Source: Hymenopellis radicata (lineage: Eukaryota > Basidiomycota > Agaricomycetes > Agaricales > Physalacriaceae). From it: a stretch of 64,000 bases of DNA. A model generated the notes under the pieces. That model did no database searches, was not told the DNA's origin, and saw only the letters and a program-made list of their open reading frames with translations. The stretch is taken from NCBI GenBank assembly GCA_015501595.1, contig JADNRX010000009.1:372001-436000 (forward strand). Direction: 5' to 3'. This document shows, piece after piece, positions 20,526 to 32,854 of this stretch (its first letter is position 1; each line of letters begins with the position of its first letter). A program made the translations under genes and the position numbers.

Positions 20526-20979
20526 AGCATTCCTGGTTGATAGCGAGTTGAACAACTTCCAAAGTAGGCAGAAAAAGATGCCCGATATTTAGCTGAACAT
20601 CCTTCGCTATTACGCCCAAAAATTCGAGCTGAGCGCTGAGGTCCGGCGAAGATTGGACTTTTCTAGAGGCTTCGCCTAGCTCGTGGTTGCTTCCATGTTG
20701 CCTAGGTGTTCGAATCCCGCTATGTGGACTGACGGGAGAGAGTATTTTAGGGAGACATCAGCGTGAGTCGTGTTCAAACTTCAATGGTCAAGCGGGCAAG
20801 TTCGGTCAAAGACAGACTGTCAAAGTCACACATTTAAATGCTGATAGTAGCATCTGAAGAAGAAGGAAGTAAAGATTACAGAGTGTAATAAAACATGGAA
20901 TGGATCATATTCACATTTAAAACAGAAAATCGAGAATGTATTCATTACAGTGAAGAGAAATAACAGGAATACACCCTCA
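20526..20979. other. Gene-free spacer
   Basis: AT-rich in its right half. No ORF with recognisable content. It lies between two convergent genes and presumably holds both 3' UTRs. Confidence 0.4.
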
Positions 20980-21799
20980 TTAAGAGTGCGTGGGACGGTC
21001 CCGATATGCATGAGCTTGAGGACGCGGCGTGGTCAACCTTGGGCGATTCTGAAACCACGAAAGCCAGATAGGCCGAGTGAGATGCATTCCAAGCGAAAGG
21101 AGAATATTATCGGTGGCCTTGTCAACATCGGGCGGGTTGTTATGCGCCACAAAGTCCGAAGCTAGGGCTAGAGCCAGACATGGATGCAGAGTTGTCGTCA
21201 CCAGCGTCTGGCCCGATAGGCATGGCCGACCGTCTGGAAGGCGCAGTTGCACGTATTCGACATTGAAGAATAGACAATATGTGTAGGAGGGTTGAATGGG
21301 GAATTCCTAGGCAAGCAACATTGAACATGACTCAGGACAGTGGATGAATTCAGAACGCACCTCCGTGTACATCACACGATGCTTGACACCAGCATCGTAG
21401 TTGGACCGGAAAAAAGCATCAAGACGCCTAAATTCGTCCACCGTATGTATGATTCCCCAACTGTGTACCTTACACAAACTCTCGAACACGTCCTCGCGTA
21501 CTGGCATTGATGATTAGCAACAGTACTCAACTACAGCCTAAGCGATAGTAGCTCACCCCTGATGTTGAATGACTCGTCGGTCTTTGACACTGCGTCCATC
21601 TCACCGCGGCTGTAGCCCATGGCAAACTCGAGGGGGTCAAGCTAAGGAGTGTGTTAGCCAAATGATTAGCTACGTATTATCTCTTACCCTAGTGGATGAG
21701 AAACGAGCGCAAGGTATCGGGGTAGTTATCTTTGGAGATGCAACCTCAATGCAAATGTCCTCAAGTGGAACCGCCACACTGTTGTTCAAGTCGGTCATG
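20980..21799 (-). CDS. Uncharacterised four-exon protein
   Basis: The ATG at 21,799 starts MTDLNNSVAVPLEDICIEV. Four exons join in one frame through three introns (21,642-21,687, about 21,502-21,557 and about 21,309-21,362), each with GT/AG borders and normal length. The product of about 220 residues contains EDVFESLCKVHSWGI, VKHRVMYTE, VQLRLPDGRPCLSG, LVTTTLHPCLALALA and IWLSWFQNRPR. No signal peptide or clear membrane segment is seen, and no family is recognised. Coding status is inferred from the clean splicing. It converges with the ankyrin-family gene. Confidence 0.65.
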
Positions 21800-22185
21800 G
21801 TAAATGATGGTTGAGATGAAATGTGAGACGGTTCCCTGGCCCGAGACTGTTTACCATTCAAACCAGTGTCTGTAAACCGCTCGACTAACTCCAACCAGCA
21901 TGTCACTGGTTACTGTCGTGTCTACCTGGCAGCACGGCGACTGTTTGAAAAACTTCGACTCTATTGTCATTCAGTGCTACGCCAGCAGTTGCCCTCCGTC
22001 GGATTCAGTACTGCATCAGCAGTTGTCCTCCTTCGGGGATTATATATTGATCACTAATCTTGATGTTTTGCATGCGATGCTTGGGAGTCAGAGGGTTCTC
22101 ACGCTCGCTAATGTTCCGCTTACCCGAACGCGCAGTGGAGTGAGTAGAGGTATTTAAGTATTATATCTGGGACTCTCTGTGCATC
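21800..22185. promoter_or_regulatory. Divergent intergenic region
   Basis: This spacer separates the minus-strand uncharacterised gene from the reductase. A TATTTAAG element at about 22,150, some 35 bp before the reductase ATG, may act as a TATA box. No other feature was found. Confidence 0.35.
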
Positions 22186-23486
22186 ATGTCTCAGAACGCC
22201 CTCATCGTTCCCTCCCGCCACACACCCTTCGCGGCCGCCCAGCGCGCCATTCCGTCGCCCGGCCCAGGCGAGGTCCTTGTAAAGATCATGGCTACCGCGC
22301 TCAACCCCGTAGAGGGAGCTCAGCACGAGCACGGCTTCCTCATCGAGGAGTATCCCGCAGTCCTCGGACACGATGTCGCTGGTGTGATTGACCAACTGGG
22401 CGAGGGCGTGCCAGCAGGGTTTAAGAAAGGCGATAGAGTGTAAGTCTCTCTCTATATTGCTCAAATACTATACGAATTCCGGATCTGATGCGAAATACTT
22501 GCTGTAGTTTTTGTCAGGCGCTAAATGGCGCGTTTCAGCAGTATACAACGCTGCCTTGCGCGGTTCTCATGCGTGTATGCAACAATTTTTTCCACCTTGT
22601 CTGCATGGATCTGATCAACAGCCCATTGCATAGATCCCAAGCAACGTGTCCTTTGATGCCGCTGCGACATGCCCTGTCACGTTCCCCACAGCCTGCGTAG
22701 GCTTGTTCGCTGCTGCTCCTCTCGGCATAGGCCTCAATCCTACATTCTCGTGGGACGAACAGGCTCCCAAAGGTGATTCCGCACTTGTCTTGGGCGGCAG
22801 TACATCCACAGGTCAATTTGGTGAGCGCTTTCATTCCTCGGTGTTTGAGTCTGACTCGGGAAGCTATCCAATTGCTAAAGTTCCTCGGATATATGCAAAT
22901 CGCGGTATATGCGTCGAAGAAGCACTTTGACTACCTGCGACAGCTGGGCGCAACCGTGTGCATCGACCGTGGACAGGTATCCACAGACGCCCTGCCTACT
23001 TGTGAGTTCATCACGTCCATCAGTCCTCCGCTGAAGGTCGTGTACGACGCCGTGGGTGTGCCGAACACTGCATACGACTGTGTCGCGAATGGCGGCCAGA
23101 TGGTAACCGTCCACCCGCCCTGGGTCACTCCCCTGGAACGCAAAGGCAAACAGGTGGACGTCGTTCGCGTCCAAGGGTACATCGTTGGGCCCGATGTCAT
23201 GGATTTCAAGACTCCTGGCATGAAGGGATACATGGCGCTCCCGGAGCACACCACGTTCGGCAAGTTGATTATCAAGAATCTCCCGGAGATGCTGGAGAAG
23301 GGAGTCATCAGCGTACGCATGGTGTTGACTCTCTCTTCAGGCGCAGATGGACTGACTTTGCCTGTTTAGCCTAATAGGTACGAAGTACTCCCCGGTGGGC
23401 TTGCAGGTATTCCGGACGGATTGGGGAGGTTGAAACGTGGGCAAGTCAGCGGTATCAAGTTGGTAGCACATCCGCAAGACAAGTAA
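22186..23486 (+). CDS. Medium-chain reductase (zinc-binding dehydrogenase-like)
   Basis: This oxidoreductase has the GroES-like fold first (SPGPGEVLVKIMATALNPV, AVLGHDVAGVI) and then a Rossmann NADP site (ALVLGGSTSTGQF, LGATVCID). The missing structural-zinc loop places it with the trans-enoyl reductase and quinone-oxidoreductase-like group common in fungi; the substrate cannot be told. Five exons: introns at 22,440-22,507, 22,575-22,633, 22,821-22,863 and 23,313-23,369. The last exon gives PNRYEVLPGG and stops at 23,486. The length of about 345 residues is normal. No biosynthetic enzyme lies beside it, so it does not look like part of a metabolite cluster. Confidence 0.85.
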
Positions 23487-23586
23487 CAGTTCATCCAGAA
23501 TGAAGACTCTACATGAGGAATCAGCTGCCAGCAGACGAGAAACGGGGGTTGGAGAGAGTTCACCAAGGCGGTGCAAAATGTTCGCT

Positions 23587-24110
23587 TTAACTTATCGGCT
23601 GCGGGGTGTACAACGCGAACGTCAGATCGCTGTTCACTGCCAGATAACCCGCCGCCTCCGTCGCATCGTACCCACGCTCGTCGCATATCATCAAGGACAG
23701 ATCAAGAAACACGTTCCCTGGGGGAGGGGATTGTTCGAGTGCGCCGTCTGGTATGAATATACGTCGCCTGCCACAAGGCCGTTATTATCGCCCACGGGAT
23801 AAGTGTTGCTATTTTCGCAAGCTGCGGAGACGGCGAGGCTCGTGGACGTGACGAGCACGGAGGTGAAGTTCCATCCGAATGTGAGAAGGTTGTTGCTGGC
23901 GATTTTGAAGTAGGAGGTGGTAGGAGGTGGAGGTCGTGGAGGGCTGGGTTATGCTTAGGCTGCCGACTTGGGCGCTCGCGGGGATGGAGACGGTGACGAG
24001 GATGCGCCCGAGGACTGGGCCGAGGATGAAGCTGCTGTTGAGGACATGGTGGCGACGAAGAGAAAGCAAATAAATGAGGTCCAGAAATTTTGCAACCAGT
24101 CGCTAAGCTG
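23587..24110 (-). pseudogene. Decayed DUF7137-like secreted protein gene
   Basis: The motifs expected of this basidiomycete family are present but spread over three frames: a Ser-rich stretch after a hydrophobic start (about 23,960-24,090), VGSLSITQPSTTSTSY, then FKIASNNLLTFGWNFTS with VSAACENSNTYPVG, and finally MICDERGYDATE and DLTFALYTPQPIS with a stop at 23,587. Shifts near 23,910 and 23,715 are single-base changes, and no intron with proper borders explains them. I infer a pseudogene; sequencing error is the alternative. DUF7137 members are secreted, membrane-anchored proteins of unknown role. Family assignment is from memory. Confidence 0.5.
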
Positions 24111-24359
24111 CGCCACTGCGGATGCGTCACAATTCGAAATCTGATTGTTATGTACAAGGCTCTGCCGGTTCTCGTTATTAAAATGTGGTGGGCAGCCGTG
24201 TAGGCGGAGGACCAGCTGCAGGAAGCAAGACGAGTTGGAATTGAGGCGGAGGTGGGATCGGACTTGAAGCTTGAAATTACACTTGTGCAATTATAGGCAG
24301 GATACAAATACAGTAATACGAAGTCGAAGAGGAGCAGAGTCGACCTGGTATCGGTATCG

Positions 24360-25158
24360 TCATGTCTGTCGTCCTCGAGCAGGATCGAGAGGCTGGAAGC
24401 GCATGTAATACTGTTTGGTGTGGCTCTCGACCAGTTCCTGCGTCGACTCGGGTAAATCCTCGACGAATTGAGCTATCAAGCCGATGTAAGCTACATGTAA
24501 CTGGTCGTAAAAAGAGCTTGAGGTACCCGGTGATCCTGCGAATAGCGCAAGTGCTGGTACGACGGTATTGGCGGGAACGACGGTGTTGTCTGCAATCTTT
24601 GCACAGTCCTTGATTATCACAAACTTGCCCTAGATCTATTGAGACAAAGCAAGTAGGAGAACGCGAAAGACTTGCAATAACACAACCCTTGCCAATGTCG
24701 ACGTGGTTTCCTATCGTTGCTGCCTCGACGACCGTGTCTTTACCAATGTGTACATGGTCGCCTACCTTCATTGGGTAGTATGTAATTGAAAGCGCCGCGG
24801 TATGTTTTATAAGGAGGACTGCAAATCAAAGTTAATAGAGAACCCCGATGAAAGACGTGACCAGATACCGCATCACACATCCCTCGCCAACCAAGCAATA
24901 CCTTCCTAGCGATATGACCACAGCATGCCCTGGCCCAGAACGTCTGAGATCGCCTCGAATAATCGCCGAGCTCGAGATAATAGTCTTGCCACCAAGGATG
25001 ATATTCTGCGGCCCAGCAATCGTTGCACGACGCGACACCTTGTTTCCCGTGTCCTACAAGAGCAAAATGGGCGTCGTACGCGGTGACTAATAGCAACGCG
25101 GCCGCACTGTCTCGATAAACTCGGATTTAGAGTAGTAAATTGGGGGCTCGAGCGACAT
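24360..25158 (-). CDS. Dynactin subunit 5 (p25), with an internal frame break
   Basis: The left-handed beta-helix subunit of the dynactin pointed-end complex, which helps dynein bind cargo. MSLEPPIYYSKSEFIET splices to GNKVSRRATIAGPQNI and IIRGDLRRSG. After a second intron come RPPYKTYRG and then MKVGDHVHIGKDTVVEAA, IGNHVDIGKGCVI, KDCAKIADNTVVPANT and a Gln/Arg-rich end. All hexapeptide repeats fit the family. Between AFNY and MKVG, at about 24,775-24,785, the frame shifts by +1 (1 or 4 extra bases) and no intron explains it. The intron at 24,630-24,675 uses a GC donor. The break may be a sequencing error, because the downstream part is fully conserved. Confidence 0.8.
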
Positions 25159-25259
25159 GGTGGTGGTTGGCAGTTGCAGTCTGAAGTGACTTTTTGGGCC
25201 CAACTTCCGGTCACTTGCCGCACTTGCCGAACTTATTTCTCCGCGCTCGTCCCAATTGG

Positions 25260-25386
25260 GACCACTCCCAATCACATCACTGACATTATTGGTTGGCCAT
25301 CACACATGTTCACACAACGTTCAGCGAATGAAATCCATAGTAATGTGCCGCCTGTGTGTCTACAGCTAATGTACCAGTCCTTCAGC
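25260..25386 (+). repeat. Segment also present in inverted orientation at 56,157-56,260
   Basis: This piece holds the last seven codons of the VHS gene plus its 3' flank. The reverse complement of 56,157-56,260 matches it almost base for base, apart from about 25 extra bases here near 25,293-25,318. Because it includes gene sequence in place, this is probably the source copy. Confidence 0.8.
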
Positions 25387-27939
25387 ATCGACAGTCTGGA
25401 GTCGATGACCCTCTTCTATCCTCTGTCTCGTCCTCTCTGCCGCAGCGTCGTATACAAAATTGGTATTCGTCGTGGACTGGTGGTGCCACCGCGTCTCCCT
25501 GCTATCGTCCGAGTCCGAATACTCCGCCCGGTCGTCCAAAGGGAACTCGTCCTTCTCATAAAACAAGTCGTTGGGATCAAATGGTTCTTTTGAACGAGAT
25601 TATCATCAGTCTCAGCATAATTAAAGTAAATGCCAACTCACGGTCTTCCACCTCGGCATCGACTACCCTTCTCTTTCCTAGAGCCTTCGCACTTGGAACA
25701 ATAAGCTCCTCGTCTTTCCGATACCGAGAATCTAGCTCGTCGTTTAGACCGTCATTCCCAGTAGATGCGTAAGTAGCATGATTATTTGGTGACGGTGACG
25801 GTGTCCTCTGGCCAGCAGGACGCGGTCCGTGGGGTGGAGGCGGTGCGAGAGAAGGCTGCGGATTATGAAGATTGTATATGGACGACGGTCGAGACCGTGG
25901 AGCGGGCGACGGGCTCCTCGAAGAACTACCTCCGATCCCTATGTGAGGGTCACTGAGTTGATGCTGCTCCTCCAAGAGTTGGCGTTCCTAGGAGCAATAT
26001 GAGCAACTCAACATCGACTTGGACAAACCAACTCATACCCTGGGATCCATCCTCACATCACGTCGACTAAGCTCTTCCGCCTCGCGTTCCATTCCTACGC
26101 GCTCCAAGTCATCGTACTGCTTAAGCGCCTCCACAATCTCAGCATTAGCACCCAGAAGCGCTGCGAGAAGGTTTTCCTCCACAGTCAACTCCTTCGGGTC
26201 TGGACTTTGACCGTGAGGAGAGTTCAGGAGAGGTAATGACGCGTTGGATTGCGTCCTCTTCCTCTGCTGGTCTTTGGTAGCCCTTGACCTCTCTGCCCCA
26301 GCTGTCGCCCAAGGAATTTGAGCATAAATAATCTCCTGCGACTGTCGACACTTGAGATAGAATTCCTGTATCACGTCCTTCGTCTTGAGGTCCTCCGGTT
26401 TGGCGAGTACCAACGCCTGACTTAATAAGCTCGCGTTGCCCTGCCCAATCTTACACTCTTGAAACAATCTTTTGATATCTTCTTCTGGCGGTATGATTCG
26501 GTTTCGCGTAGGTGACTTGCGCTTCTTGTGATGATGCTGATGATTCGAAGGAGGTGGCTTAACAAACGTTAGGGTTGCGTCGAAACCTGATAAATGCAAC
26601 ATACGGTACGATTCGGTGTATCTTGAGCAAGATGTTGTACGGATGGATCGTAAAATGACAGCCGGGGATTGGCAACTGGAGGACTGAACATGGCGTCATC
26701 TGTGTCGAACGGAATACCCTCCTCTGGTTTGTCGGCTGGTTTGATCTTTCGCCAAAGACCTCGGAATCCGGTGTCTTTCTCTGCCCATACAAGTGAGGAT
26801 ATTGTCAAGGCGACTAAGGACCGCACTCACTAGTCCCGCTGGCGTAGGCGGCCGCAGCAACAACATCCATGATACGCTCCCGCACAACAGGCGATGTCCG
26901 TGGTGATAAGAGGATGTCCTCTAGGGTATCGAGGAACTTGCGAGATGTAGACTGTCCGATAAAAGTTTCCGTGGAGTTTCGTAGCATGATGGCCCATAAC
27001 TAGAGCTGCCATCAATCACCGTATGATAGTAAATGAACAGATTCACGTACTCGAGCAGCGGATAGCTGCGCAGTTGGCTCCCCATATCTGATGAATATTC
27101 AGAGAGGGAAACGCAAAATGGACGATACTGGACTTACTTGAACTCTCTTCGCAGCGCCCTCACGGCTTCCTTGGCGTTCGCCTCGTTGGCAGAGGAGCGT
27201 TCACACACCTCCAATACCATACTCCAATTTTCCGAGCTGGTGGCGGTTAGGTATCCTATACGAAGACTGAGTTACCTGCGTGATGTCATAATATTGTCCA
27301 CATACCTATCTGCCTCGTCAAGGAAGGCATACCATCCTCGCCAACGTCCCGCCAGAATTCAACATGAGGGTCCTTCTCTCTGACGTTGGTGTCTCTGTCC
27401 CGGGTCTCTCTCGCCCAGAACCCTTTCTTGGCGGCCTCCTTGTCGCGATGACCAATGTCGGATGATTCCTTACGATGATGGTGCACCGGGGCAACAAGTT
27501 CTGTAGTATGAGGCTCCAGTGCACGGAGAATTGTGCCGGGAACCGGAGCCTTCTTCTTGAGCTGGTTTGAGGAGGGCGGGGGCTGTGGGTACGGTTCGCG
27601 AGGCTGCTGCTTGAACGGCGAAGGCGAGCGTGGACTAGGAATAGGTGGACCCGCGCCTGGAGGTAGCGACGTGAGCGACGATGTCCTCGACGGGATCATG
27701 CCCGCGCGTGGGTTTGGCAAGTCGCCGTTCTCGACAACCTCCCAGCGCTCGTCGTCGTGCTCGTGGTAGACAGCATGCTGCTGATGGATGGGCGTCGGCG
27801 TTGACGGCGGCGGCGGCGCATCCTAAATGACACCGCAAAGTTAGCAGACCTTCTGGAACGTCGATAGCATCGATCTTGCCTCGATCCCTCTTCCCGCTGG
27901 TTTCGGTTTGTCCTTATCTCTCGAAAATAGCTTCTTCAT
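25366..27939 (-). CDS. VHS-domain trafficking protein (LSB5/GGA-like)
   Basis: The ATG at 27,939 gives MKKLFSRDKDKPK. A GC-AG intron (27,823-27,879) leads to a Pro/Ser-rich linker, then a VHS superhelix with AIMLRNSTETFIGQSTSRKF and ILLSPRTSPVVRERIMDVV. A GAT-like three-helix bundle follows, including DIKRLFQECKIGQGNASLLS and ENLLAALLGANAEIVEALK. The C-terminus is a Pro/Ser-rich tail with SYRK- and Asp/Glu-rich pieces, ending LVH. VHS plus GAT proteins sort ubiquitinated cargo at endosomes or link to cortical actin. No GAE domain is seen, so LSB5 is a closer match than GGA. At least seven exons; the borders in the VHS region are approximate. Confidence 0.78.
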
Positions 27940-28326
27940 CAGAGGTAAGTCTTGGGCACTCGAGCAGCTCGAGCGCAGAAAAATCAGAAATGCAGAATGT
28001 GACTGACACTGAGAGGGATGTTTGCAACAGAGAGGCTGTGTGTTCCACGTGGGCGCTAGCCCGGATAAGATAAGATTGTCAAACCTAGCGCGCCTTCCTC
28101 AAACAGGTCTACAATCGATATCCTTGTTGTCATTACATGTACGGTACGTTTACGGGATGAGGTAGTGGCCAAACGAAAGAGACGCGTCAGGTATCATAAA
28201 GCATGCAACCAAGTCCACAAGACAGCTCGTGCTCTCCAGTATTCAGAGCGTAAAGGGTAAATAGATATATACGAGAGTCCTATAAGTAATAGTCAATCAA
28301 GCCAAAAAGAAGAAGATGTCCATCAA
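27940..28326. other. Spacer between the VHS and chitin synthase genes
   Basis: It holds the VHS 5' region and the chitin synthase 3' region. No ORF or RNA gene is recognised. Confidence 0.4.
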
Positions 28327-31300
28327 TTATATCCCAGATCCATAGCCCGGCTGTGGTGCTGCAGCCCCTGGAGGAAGGCTGAAAACCGTAGAGTTTCGCG
28401 AATACCGGTTCTGCGCCGGCGCCTGTGACGAGGGTCGTCGACCAGATGGTCGTGCAACGCGACGCACTCCCTCCGGTCCTGGCACTGGACCACTGTCCGT
28501 CAACGGTACACCACGGCGGCCCTGCCTGTAAGCCTCTTCCGACTCTGCCGTCGTCATTGGCGAAGGATCCTCATAGGGTTGTGGGGAAGTCGTAACGGTA
28601 TAGAAGGGGTTTCCACCACTGCTTCCACTTCCGCTTGTTTCATAGCTCTGCGACATGCTAGACCGGGGATTCGAGCGCTCATGGGGAGGAGGCGGAGGCG
28701 GTGTAGTGTAGCGATTAGTCACCCCAGAAGGAGCGGGCGAGTGTTCATGGTCACTATACTGTTCTCCTGGAGTGCCAACGAGTCGTAGGTTGGATCCGGA
28801 ACCATTATCAGAATAAGCTACGTCCTCGCTGGACCTAGACATGGCGCCAGATGATGCCGATGACATGGGGCCTCTATTGACCGCAAGAGGAGCGGGGAGC
28901 ATAAGGAGCGTGTTGCTATCATGTCGCTGGCGAGGGCCGGCGAATGCAGACGAATCGATTGTACTCGAATCAAAGGCAGCAGAAGGAGGGTGGAAGGTAT
29001 CAGAATTAGAAGCCAGAGAATATCGGTTCAAGCTGTCTTGCCTAACGAACAGTAAGTAAGAGAGCATCAAGTAGAACAAAAACACAAACTTGTAATAAGT
29101 CGAATCTCTTGACTGCGTACCATTCTTCCATCGCCTTTCACGCTCAAACTCGGCCCACTTCTTCATCACGATGTGGGTAGAGTCGAACTCTCCTTCTTTA
29201 TCACCGTGATTACCGCCTTTGTCTCCAGCGACCTTCCTCGTCTGACCCCACGAGAAGTCGTCGAAATGCCAAAATGAGTACGCGGGGAGAATACCGTTCC
29301 ATATGGGTAGTGAAAGCAAATAGACAAGCATCCAGCCGATGTACGCGATTTTACGAGACGTGACGACGATGAGGACACCGGGAAGACCCAACACGATGGC
29401 GAGCAATATAAGAGGTATCGTTGTGTCAGTTCCTCCGGGAATGATGGAAACAATGATGAGGTAGAGCGTGAATGCGATAGCTGCAGGGAGGACCAACGTT
29501 CCGGCCAATTCCATACCAACAACGAACTGCATAGAAAAGCAGAACGTCCCGCACAGATCCCGAACCAACAAAAGCTCTGCGAGGTTGTGAATTGTCGAAT
29601 TAATCCAGCGACGACGCTGCGAGAGCAGAACCCTAAACGTATCGGGAACAACAGTCTTACAGACGGCCTGCGGACAGAAGATGTTTTTCCTTTTGGGGAA
29701 CGTCTTCAGCATGAGCGTCGTGAGATACCGATCCTCTCCAAGAAGTAGGAGATTTTTCTTGTGCAAAGTATCCACGACGTTTTCCGAGTAATGCTCGACG
29801 ATGTCGGGGTTGGCTAGAATAGGGACCCAATAGCCAGAATCACCTTTCGGAGCTTTGATTCGATACATGCTGAAGCAACCCGGCAAACAGGTGACACCGC
29901 CGAACATAGATTCGAAAGCCTTCGTCAAGTGGTGCGAGATGTAATATTCGAAGACTGGAAGCCTAGATTAGACTTCGCACATATCAAAGAATACTAATAA
30001 ATACCTTGCATCATAGTCACGAAAGTCTCCGCCTTATTCGCAATTTTCGTCTCTCCACAAAGACCCATGATCTCTTCGTCGTGGACCATACAAGATACGA
30101 GTCGGGTAAGGGAGTCGGGGAACACCTTTGTATCTGCATCCACACAAAGCACCATCTCATAACGGTCAGGACTGACGCCTGTTACCCGCCAGATCGAATT
30201 GAAAAACTCGTATTCGAACGTAGTCATCCGCTCGTCAAACATGACTTTTTGCATGAACGCCATGAGCACGATCTGACTGTCGCGTTTTCCACGATTACCG
30301 GGTTTCGCATCGTTGGCTTCCAGCGGGTTACCGACCTTGGCGACTAGGACGATGGGTACGCGCTGCTGCTTGGAACGCTCTGTGGTAGCATCATCGTAGT
30401 CGTAGAATCCAGCATAGACTTTGGCCATATTGTGTTTTTTATGACCGTCAGCGATGGCCACGTACGAGTGCGGTTCGACTTCGTTGGCGGGAATGATCAA
30501 ATCCTTCATCATCGTCAACACGATCTCGGGAGTCTTCATGTTGTTGCCCTCTCCATTGACCATTCCGTCAGCTATGACAAGGATGAGCTTGTGGCTGTTC
30601 GGATAGTCTGTAGTGGCGAGCGAATCCAAAGTCGTTCTCAGACCCTCGACCGACTCTGAATAAGCCGTAACCAAACATATCGTATGAGCAAGGGGGAAGT
30701 TGAAGGGTTCATAGTCCGGTGGAGGTTGCGGGACGACGTTGTGGAGGGGGAACGGACATGGACTATCAACGAAGGTGCCGCGGGAGGCATCGGCATACAA
30801 AGTGCTCCTCGAAAGTCGGTTGGGGGAGTCAGGAGGCGACTTCCCGAAAGGCTTCACAGAGGGCGCATAAAGTGACTTCTTGTAGTTCGAGGAAGAGGAT
30901 GAATCCAACATGCCATAGGCGGTAGCCGGGCGTGTCTTGGGCGTTGATTCAGCGGGAGTGAACCGAGACGTGTTGGGTAAGAAAGTCTTCTTGCCACCTC
31001 GGAGTCCGTTCTTCATAACGTTAGGACGGTAATCGCTTGGGGCAGCACGATAAATATCGTTGGACCAATTCTCAATCTCCGCCGAACGCTGCATACGCTC
31101 CTCGTACGTTTCCCGAGGGAAATTGCCGATCTTCCAAGAAAAGAACCACTGGAACATAACGGCCATACCGAAACGGATGGCAACGACACCGATGATGAAA
31201 ACGAGGGAAAGGTAGAGAACGACGTCGGAAGCGACGCAACCGATGGTGTTGGTGTCGATGAAGCCAATAGTCACCACGTCCTGGAGACAGTGGCCAACAT

Positions 31301-32854
31301 TCTCCTGCTTAGTGCGCATAAACATCATGGTCAAGTCTCGACCGTTGTAGGTGCCATTGGCCTTCTTCATTTCGTCGAAAAGAGAAGGATACGTGACCTG
31401 GGCCCCGCTGAGCCAGTTGAGCAAGTTGAGATCAAGAACGTTCCTGCGAACAATGTTCAGAAGAGGATGTGCCGGAGGAGCTGAACTTACGATTCGTAGA
31501 CGGCGAGGTTCCGACTGGTACTGCGGACATCGTCCCAGGTGAAGTAAACCTGCCCTTTGGGGTTTAGCGCCGCAAGTTCGCTGCGCGCCGTCGAAGAGGC
31601 ATGACAATTAGTAGCGGATTCATACCCCGTAAGGTTCGTGCCCGACGTCCCATACTGATTGTAGACGTTGCAGGGGAAATACCAGTCGAGCTTCTCTCCA
31701 TCGGTGGTAATGCTGGAGGAAGAGCTTTTCGTAATAATGCCCAAACAATGATCGTTGACTTTCTGGAAAAGAAAGGACGCGTCGTTGCCACCGAGACCCC
31801 AACCCGAATCCTCCAAAGGGTTCGAGTTGCCCATGGAACCGACTGCAGGATGATTAAATTTGGAGAAGTCGTAGTCGTAACCATGGATGACAACTGAGCT
31901 GTTGCCGATAAATCCATCACCGATGGCACCTCCATGGAATCTATCCGCAGGAGTGCCGCAGACTGCCTCGGTGAATCCGAATGTCAAGAAACCGACACCA
32001 GCCATGAGGATGAGAATGATGCTGACAAGGCCGATCTTTTCACGCCATGCCCGTTGCTGTTCCGGACTGTTCAGACCTGGCATGGGATAAATTTCTGTCG
32101 CGCCTTGACCGAACAAGGAAGAAACATACCACAGGTTCTCATGAGGGCCGGTGGGACACATATCGTCAACAGGTAACAGTACACCATCCACGGCCCTTTC
32201 GGACCTGGGGCAAAGTCACCTAGACAGCCTGAACTGTTCTTGTCCTTCGCTTTCGACAACATTGGGGCTTGTGATGGTGATGTTGGCGCACGCTTACGCC
32301 GTAACGTGGTACCTCGCTTGAATAATGAAAGACCGGATTCGTGAACGTCTTCGTCACGACCAAGGAGTGACTTTCCTCGACGGAGATTGGCTTGTGGATA
32401 ATTACCAGTACCTGGAAGATATCAGTGCCTGAAATATACAGCGTGGTGACTGCTCACTGGATGCGTGGACACCAACCCGCCCAGAACCCTCGTCCTCAAG
32501 CTTCTGTGCATGGCTCCGGTAGTGCCACTGTCGGTGCCCTGGCTCGATTTTCTCTCTGTCAGGGCGTACTAGGCTCTTTTTCCTCAGTACTCGACTCTCT
32601 GTACCGTAGTCGAGCGACTCCACATCAACAGGTGCGTTCTGTTGGTATGCGCTTGGAAAGTTGCGCTGGCGCTGCTGGTCGATAGGGCTGTGTCTCTCTC
32701 CGCGTTCTGTATTTTGGAAGGAAACATTGCCTCGAGAGCCCTCTGAGGGTAAGAACTGTGGCCGGGAGTGTGATTGCTGATCTGGGTGGGCCGGCTGGGT
32801 AGATTGTGGGCGTGCAGCCCGTGGAGGACGCCTCTCGCCGCCGTGGTAGTCCAT
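28327..32854 (-). CDS. Class IV chitin synthase
   Basis: A plasma-membrane processive GT2 enzyme making beta-1,4-GlcNAc chains for the cell wall. [11 protein letters not shown] starts a Pro/Gln-rich cytosolic tail, followed by two membrane helices around [16 protein letters not shown] and [16 protein letters not shown] long extracytoplasmic part with the cytochrome-b5-like region and another helix pair follow. The catalytic block has [14 protein letters not shown], the [13 protein letters not shown] acid motif and the QRRRW product-binding motif (about 29,595), then the terminal helices and a Ser/Pro-rich tail. No myosin motor is present, which separates it from classes V and VII and fits yeast Chs3. 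At least five exons; the last is 28,327-29,955 or close to it. Confidence 0.9.

Noticed and set aside
20640..20740. Possible tRNA because of TTCGAATCCCGC near 20,709
   Set aside because: No acceptor stem pairing and no A box at the right distance.
22186..25158. Secondary-metabolite gene cluster around the medium-chain reductase
   Set aside because: Neighbours are a dynactin subunit, a VHS protein and a decayed secreted protein. No synthase, oxygenase or regulator is present.
27813..27850. 27-nt GT-AG intron in the VHS gene
   Set aside because: Too short for this genome. A 57-nt GC-AG intron ending at the same acceptor keeps the frame and gives a normal length.
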